This document shows, one piece after another, positions 5,754-8,707 of a stretch of DNA of 8,707 nucleotides; the stretch's first letter is position 1, and each line of letters opens with the position of its first letter. The stretch covers positions 1 through 8,707 of the forward strand of contig JACRHK010000189.1 in NCBI GenBank assembly GCA_016217625.1, in the 5' to 3' direction. The notes under the pieces were generated by a model. That model made no database searches and was not told the DNA's origin. It worked only from the letters and a program-made list of their open reading frames with translations. The DNA is from Nitrospirota bacterium. Its GTDB lineage: Bacteria; Nitrospirota; RBG-16-64-22; JACRHK01. The position numbers and the translations under genes are program-made.

Positions 5754-6078
5754 AGGGTTTCACCTCCGAGGTATCATTGGGGTTGAGGAAGACGAACTGC
5801 ATCATCCCGTCCATCCAGCCGAAATCGAGCACCAGTCCGTTCAGCAGCGGGGCGCTGTCTTCATCCACCAGAAACTGAATCCCCTCGCACTCACAGATCA
5901 GATCGTCGCCCTTCGGCTCGTCAAACCCCATCTGGTATTGCACCTCGAGCTGCGGCCCCCGGCGGGCGGCGATCCGCAAGGCCATGCTCTCCGCCTCGCT
6001 CTTGGTGGCGGAAAACTGGATCTGCCTGGCGGCTTCCTGCGTCACGGTAATCATCTCGGGGAGTCGAGTCTTCGACAT
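5752..6078 (-). CDS. dsrR: IscA-like A-type protein without canonical cysteines, DsrR-like
   Basis: A 108-residue protein with the HesB/IscA fold: an ITVTQEAARQIQ opening, SMALRIAARRGPQLEVQYQMGFDE in the middle, and LLNGLVLDFGW followed by FVFLNPND. Normal A-type carriers bind iron-sulfur clusters through one mid-protein cysteine and a C-terminal CGCG; both are absent. The only cysteines are Cys62 and Cys64 in ICECEG. DsrR of Allochromatium is an IscA relative that has likewise lost the binding cysteines, and it lies in the same cluster, so DsrR-like is the best name; its role there is reported as supporting dsr expression rather than cluster assembly. The gene begins 26 bases after the dsrP stop. 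The AGGAGG (6085-6080) is only one base from the ATG, unusually tight, and no other start lies at a better distance (ATG 6054 is 25 bases away). The frame open to 6213 is a shadow of dsrP. Confidence 0.82.
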   Translation of the reverse strand: MSKTRLPEMITVTQEAARQIQFSATKSEAESMALRIAARRGPQLEVQYQMGFDEPKGDDLICECEGIQFLVDEDSAPLLNGLVLDFGWMDGMMQFVFLNPNDTSEVKP

Positions 6079-6104
6079 GCCTCCTGAGCCTCGCGTCGTG
6101 TTAG

Positions 6105-7295
6105 TTACAACGCCTTCTCCATGCGCACTTCTCGGGGCACCATCCGGAACAGCTTGATCCCCAAGAGATACAGCACGCCCACCATCGCCGTCATCCCCAC
6201 GCCTAAGGCCCACTCATACAGGGTGCTCGTATAGGTGGCGAACCGGCCGTCGTAGAATGTGCTCTTGACCTCCATGCCGGGGAACAGTTCCAGAGGAAGC
6301 GCCTGGAACCCGATGACGGTGACGTAGAGCTGGGCGAAGGCCCCCACGATCACCATTCCCGTAGCGATGGCGATCCAGCGGATCGATTGCCCGGTCTTCG
6401 GATGGAAGAAGAGGAACAGGGGGATCGCCGCCCCGAGCAGGATCTGCCCCAACCAGAAGACGGGGGCGTAGGGGTCGCCGCTTCGGACCAGGAACTCCAC
6501 GACGTCCTGGCGCGCGGGGTAGTACAGCCGCGTCAGGTTGTCGATGACGACGAGGTAAAGCCCCGCCATCACGAACCAGGCCAGCAGGTCTTTCATTTTG
6601 ATGACCAGCCGATCGTCCAGGAACCGGCCGCTCAAGCGGAAGGTGGCCAGCGTCACCAGGATGAAGATCGCCACCCCGACAATCAACGACAACACGATGA
6701 AGATGGGGGCGAGTAGGGCGGAGTGGATCATCTCACGGGCATAGATGAAACCCAGGATCGATCCCGTCCCGGTGGTGAGGATGATCCGCCAGGCAAACGC
6801 CACGATCCCGACGGGCCTGGTCCACCGCTTCGAATCCTCGAACATGGCCCAGAGGTAGAGGAAACAGAGGGCCCAGAACCCGGTATAGAGGAAGATGTTC
6901 AGGGAAAAGATCGACGTGAAGTTGAAGTACTGAAAGGTCAGCACGAGGCGGTCGGGGCGCCCCAGGTCCAGCACCAGAATCGAGAGCCCCCCGGCCATCA
7001 CGACAATGGCCAGAAACGAGGAGAGCCTGGCGATCGGTTTGTAGACGCTCTGGTCAAAGACCGAGCTCAGCGAGGCGACGTTCAAGGCCCCCGCGCTGGC
7101 CAGGATCAGGAAGAAGGCGAAGACGTGGGGGATGCCCCAGACCACCTGGCGGTTCATGCCCGTGATGGCGTGGCCGTAGTGGTCCATGACGTACGCCGCC
7201 CACAGGCCGATCGCGGCGACAACCCCCAGGCCGATCAGCAGGGCCCAGAACCCGGTAGAACGCCCTTCGATCCGATTAAAGACGATGCCGCCCAT
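6105..7295 (-). CDS. dsrP: DsrP, NrfD-type integral membrane subunit of DsrMKJOP
   Basis: A 396-residue polytopic membrane protein of the NrfD/PsrC family, with about ten transmembrane helices spread over residues 16-377. The loop after helix 3 has LDLGRPDR, the characteristic NrfD motif. In the DsrMKJOP complex DsrP sits in the membrane, exchanges electrons with quinones and docks the periplasmic iron-sulfur subunit DsrO. It has no cofactor-binding motif of its own, as expected. Between dsrO and dsrP is an 11-base gap containing AGGGGGAAGGG directly before ATG 7295, my chosen start. An in-frame GTG at 7310 overlaps the dsrO stop (GTGA) and would add five residues. The frame stays open to 7808, but that part shadows dsrO. 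Hmc/Qrc-type NrfD proteins are alternatives, but the DsrJ and DsrO neighbours decide it. Confidence 0.93.
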   Translation of the reverse strand: MGGIVFNRIEGRSTGFWALLIGLGVVAAIGLWAAYVMDHYGHAITGMNRQVVWGIPHVFAFFLILASAGALNVASLSSVFDQSVYKPIARLSSFLAIVVMAGGLSILVLDLGRPDRLVLTFQYFNFTSIFSLNIFLYTGFWALCFLYLWAMFEDSKRWTRPVGIVAFAWRIILTTGTGSILGFIYAREMIHSALLAPIFIVLSLIVGVAIFILVTLATFRLSGRFLDDRLVIKMKDLLAWFVMAGLYLVVIDNLTRLYYPARQDVVEFLVRSGDPYAPVFWLGQILLGAAIPLFLFFHPKTGQSIRWIAIATGMVIVGAFAQLYVTVIGFQALPLELFPGMEVKSTFYDGRFATYTSTLYEWALGVGMTAMVGVLYLLGIKLFRMVPREVRMEKAL

Positions 7296-7306
7296 CCCTT
7301 CCCCCT

Positions 7307-8050
7307 TCACAGACCCATATAGTGAACCTTGGGTTGGGTGCCCAGATCGCCCCGGATGGTCTGCGTACGGCTCGTGGCCACCAGGCGCGCCGCCTCGCTC
7401 CCGGGATCCCGCAGATCGCCGAACACGAGCGCCCGGTGGCCGGCCTTGGCGCAGGCCTCCACGCAGGCCGGCTGACGCCCCGCGTCCACCCGGCGCACGC
7501 AGAAATCGCACGACTCCACGACCCCCTTGCCGCGCCGGGGCACGTCCGGGTTGCCGCCCATCGCCTCGACCTCGTCGGGTTGTTTGAACACCAACGAGCG
7601 GGCGTTGTACGGGCAGGAGATGATGCAGTAGCGGCATCCGATGCATCGATGCTTGTCCACGAGGACGATGCCGTCGTCCCGCTTGAAGGTCGCCCCGGTC
7701 GGACAGACGTAGGCGCAGGGCGGGTTCTCGCAATGGTTGCAGAGCAGCGGAAGCGAGCGGGCCTGGGCGCCGGGAACCTTCGCCTTCACCTCCGCCTTGC
7801 GGATCCACTGGATGTTGATCCGCTCCTCCCCGAAGTTCGGACTCTTATTTTCCTTCGCGCAGGCCTCGACGCACGCCGTGCAGCCGTCGGCGCACTTGTT
7901 GACGTCGATGACCATCCCCCAGCGCCTGGCCGCGGAGGCTCCCTGCGCGTCCGCGCCCGCAGAGGCGAATACGCGGATCACCGGGGCCATCATACCGGCG
8001 GCCAGACAAGAGGCGCCCAATGCTAAAAAGGTTCTACGGTCGGTGTCCAT
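7307..8050 (-). CDS. dsrO: DsrO, Tat-exported four-cluster ferredoxin subunit of DsrMKJOP
   Basis: A 247-residue periplasmic iron-sulfur protein. The N-terminus has a twin-arginine signal (DRRTFLAL, then a hydrophobic stretch to about residue 35, ending ADA). Sixteen cysteines form four complete motifs: 53/57/60/64, 104/107/112/116, 136/139/142/146 and 181/184/196/200, enough for four [4Fe-4S] clusters as in NrfC/DmsB-type proteins. DsrO relays electrons between the cytochrome DsrJ and the membrane protein DsrP. All ligands are present, so the protein should be functional. No clear ribosome binding site precedes ATG 8050; its place is taken by the end of the 7-base repeat array (8055 onward), with at best a weak GAG. 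An unrelated Cys15 lies in the signal peptide. Confidence 0.94.
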   Translation of the reverse strand: MDTDRRTFLALGASCLAAGMMAPVIRVFASAGADAQGASAARRWGMVIDVNKCADGCTACVEACAKENKSPNFGEERINIQWIRKAEVKAKVPGAQARSLPLLCNHCENPPCAYVCPTGATFKRDDGIVLVDKHRCIGCRYCIISCPYNARSLVFKQPDEVEAMGGNPDVPRRGKGVVESCDFCVRRVDAGRQPACVEACAKAGHRALVFGDLRDPGSEAARLVATSRTQTIRGDLGTQPKVHYMGL

Positions 8051-8054
8051 AGTG

Positions 8055-8144
8055 TCTCACGTTTCACGTTTCACGTCTCGCGTCGCACGCATTGAGATCA
8101 AGGCATTTAGCGTGGAGCGTGCAACGTGTAGCGTGAAGCGTTCT
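8055..8144. repeat. Two opposed arrays of five 7-base units between dsrJ and dsrO
   Basis: On the plus strand 8055-8089 reads as TCTCACG, TTTCACG, TTTCACG, TCTCGCG, TCGCACG. After a 20-base spacer, 8110-8144 reads GCGTGGA, GCGTGCA, ACGTGTA, GCGTGAA, GCGTTCT, the same type of unit in reverse orientation. The two arms can pair imperfectly into a long hairpin. The element takes up nearly all of the 96 bases between the dsrJ stop (8147-8149) and the dsrO ATG. Confidence 0.75.
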
Positions 8145-8146
8145 TC

Positions 8147-8560
8147 TCATTTCGGATAATTGTGGCAGTCAAAGCAGTCCATCTTCACCGCGGCGTATGC
8201 GTGGCAGCGGTCGCAAAATTCCCCCCGCTTGGTATGGCACGTCCGGCAATTGTCGAAGCTCTCTTTCTTCACCCGCACGCCCTTCCGCACGGTGTCCACC
8301 TTGTGGTGTTGGAGGAGATCCATGTGGTTCCGGCGCATCCACTCGGTGGGCCGCACGCACTGACCCTCTTTGGGCACCACAATGGGGGGATGGAGTCCCT
8401 GCTTTTTCTCTCTCACATCCCCGCCACCGGCGGCCCAGGCCCCCGCGATCCCCATGGCCAAGAGGCCGGCAACCGCCACGACGAGGGCTTTGGATTTTAC
8501 AATTTGCAATTTGCCATTTGCATTTTGCATTTTGCATTTTGCATTTTGCATTTTCTTCAA
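8147..8560 (-). CDS. dsrJ: DsrJ, periplasmic triheme cytochrome c of DsrMKJOP
   Basis: A small secreted cytochrome with three CXXCH heme sites: CRTCH, CDRCH and CFDCH (residues 105-109, 116-120 and 129-133, counted from TTG 8560). Upstream lies GQCVRPTEWMRRNHMDLL; Cys68 corresponds to the cysteine known to ligate one heme in DsrJ, a hallmark of this subunit. An export signal is visible (VKSKALVVAVAGLLAMGIAG, then AWA). Its proposed role is electron exchange with periplasmic partners or sulfur chemistry at the Cys-ligated heme. The start is uncertain: candidates are TTG 8560, ATG 8551 and ATG 8530. A GGGGGAGG (8579-8572) is 11 bases before the TTG. The first codons, reading MQNAKCKMQNANGK, are the 7-base repeat 8500-8555 rather than ordinary coding sequence. 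The gene starts three bases after the upstream stop. Confidence 0.93.
   Translation of the reverse strand: MKKMQNAKCKMQNANGKLQIVKSKALVVAVAGLLAMGIAGAWAAGGGDVREKKQGLHPPIVVPKEGQCVRPTEWMRRNHMDLLQHHKVDTVRKGVRVKKESFDNCRTCHTKRGEFCDRCHAYAAVKMDCFDCHNYPK
8500..8555. repeat. Eight-unit 7-base tandem repeat forming the 5' end of dsrJ
   Basis: On the plus strand the block is exactly eight 7-base units: CAATTTG twice, CCATTTG, CATTTTG four times, CATTTTC. On the coding (minus) strand the unit is CAAAATG. Units 1 to 5 each end in ATG and unit 6 holds one too, so successive ATGs fall in rotating frames. ATG 8551 and ATG 8530 are in the dsrJ frame. Related words occur at 27-59. Confidence 0.9.
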
Positions 8561-8563
8561 GGC

Positions 8564-8707
8564 CTACAGGTCCTCCCCCATGGCCATGTCGATGTACCCC
8601 GTGGGGCAGACTTCGGCGCAGATGTGGCAGCCCACGCACCGCGTGTAGACCGTGAACATGACGTCGCCCATCGGGTTCTTGGGGAACTTCTTGATCGCCT
8701 CCTGGGG
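8564..8707 (-). CDS. dsrL: C-terminal end of a ferredoxin-ended protein, probably DsrL (partial)
   Basis: Only the last 47 codons are inside the window; the gene continues past the right edge. The visible part reads NPMGDVMFTVYTRCVGCHIC and then AEVCPTGYIDMAMGEDL, containing one complete CxxCxxCxxxCP motif for a [4Fe-4S] cluster 13 residues before the stop. DsrL is a glutamate-synthase-like NAD(P)H oxidoreductase with a C-terminal ferredoxin domain, encoded directly before dsrJ in sulfur oxidizers, so position and ending both fit. DsrK, the other usual gene before dsrJ, carries its ferredoxin motifs at the N-terminus and should not end like this. A stand-alone ferredoxin remains possible because the rest is not visible. 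The stop lies three bases before the dsrJ TTG. Confidence 0.7.
   Translation of the reverse strand, partial: PQEAIKKFPKNPMGDVMFTVYTRCVGCHICAEVCPTGYIDMAMGEDL

Noticed and set aside
6723..7322. Plus-strand frame of 199 codons
   Set aside because: Antisense to dsrP, highly charged low-complexity translation typical of a frame opposite membrane helices.
7296..7808. N-terminal extension of dsrP
   Set aside because: It overlaps dsrO in another frame and lacks hydrophobic or cofactor-binding features; NrfD proteins start as at ATG 7295.
8055..8144. Possible CRISPR-like array
   Set aside because: Units are only 7 bases long, degenerate and adjacent without spacers, and no cas gene is in the window.
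8564..8707. C-terminus of DsrK
   Set aside because: DsrK has its ferredoxin motifs at the N-terminus and HdrD-like cysteine domains behind; the visible end with one CxxCxxCxxxCP motif 13 residues before the stop fits DsrL better.

Overview
The window looks like a GC-rich chromosomal segment from a bacterium with dissimilatory sulfur metabolism. The evidence is the right third: the minus strand carries, in transcription order, the tail of a ferredoxin-ended protein (probably DsrL), the triheme cytochrome DsrJ, the Tat-exported iron-sulfur protein DsrO, the NrfD-type membrane protein DsrP, and a small IscA-like protein lacking the usual cluster-binding cysteines (DsrR-like). The order L-J-O-P-(N)-R is known from the reverse-acting Dsr cluster of sulfur oxidizers such as Allochromatium; here no dsrN lies between dsrP and the dsrR-like gene. 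DsrL also occurs in some sulfite reducers and disproportionators, so the direction of sulfur flow cannot be read from this window. I cannot name the lineage. The AT-rich short repeats in an otherwise GC-rich genome resemble those in many uncultivated environmental bacteria.

Layout from left to right. 64-2638 (minus): a tight operon of a small two-helix membrane protein, an RsuA/RluB-type pseudouridine synthase and an OppA-type solute-binding protein; the last two overlap by four bases. 2663-3374 (minus): a type II toxin-antitoxin pair, an AbrB-fold antitoxin followed by a PIN-domain toxin. The antitoxin has a near-consensus promoter so close to its ATG that the message may be leaderless. The toxin has all its motifs but no normal start codon ahead of the first catalytic aspartate. 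3562-4614 (minus): a conserved-looking soluble protein of unknown function. 4788-5645 (plus): a two-domain sulfurtransferase of the mercaptopyruvate type with its own promoter, convergent with the dsr genes. 5752-8707 (minus): the dsr genes.

In the dsr part, DsrL would be a cytoplasmic electron-transfer oxidoreductase working with the sulfite reductase. DsrJ, DsrO and DsrP form the periplasmic and membrane-embedded part of the DsrMKJOP complex, which exchanges electrons with the quinone pool. The DsrR-like protein and the sulfurtransferase are plausible accessories in maturation and sulfur transfer.

The most unusual feature is non-coding. Several gaps hold short repeats with a strict 7-base period but different unit sequences: CATTTTG at 8500-8555 and near 27-59, TTTCACG in two opposed five-unit arrays at 8055-8144, and AAATTCG at 3483-3517 and in the arms of 5651-5753. 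One array forms the first codons of dsrJ and another sits where the dsrO ribosome binding site should be. I see no CRISPR array, tRNA, rRNA, transposase or complete novel defence system. No gene-free stretch exceeds 300 bases.
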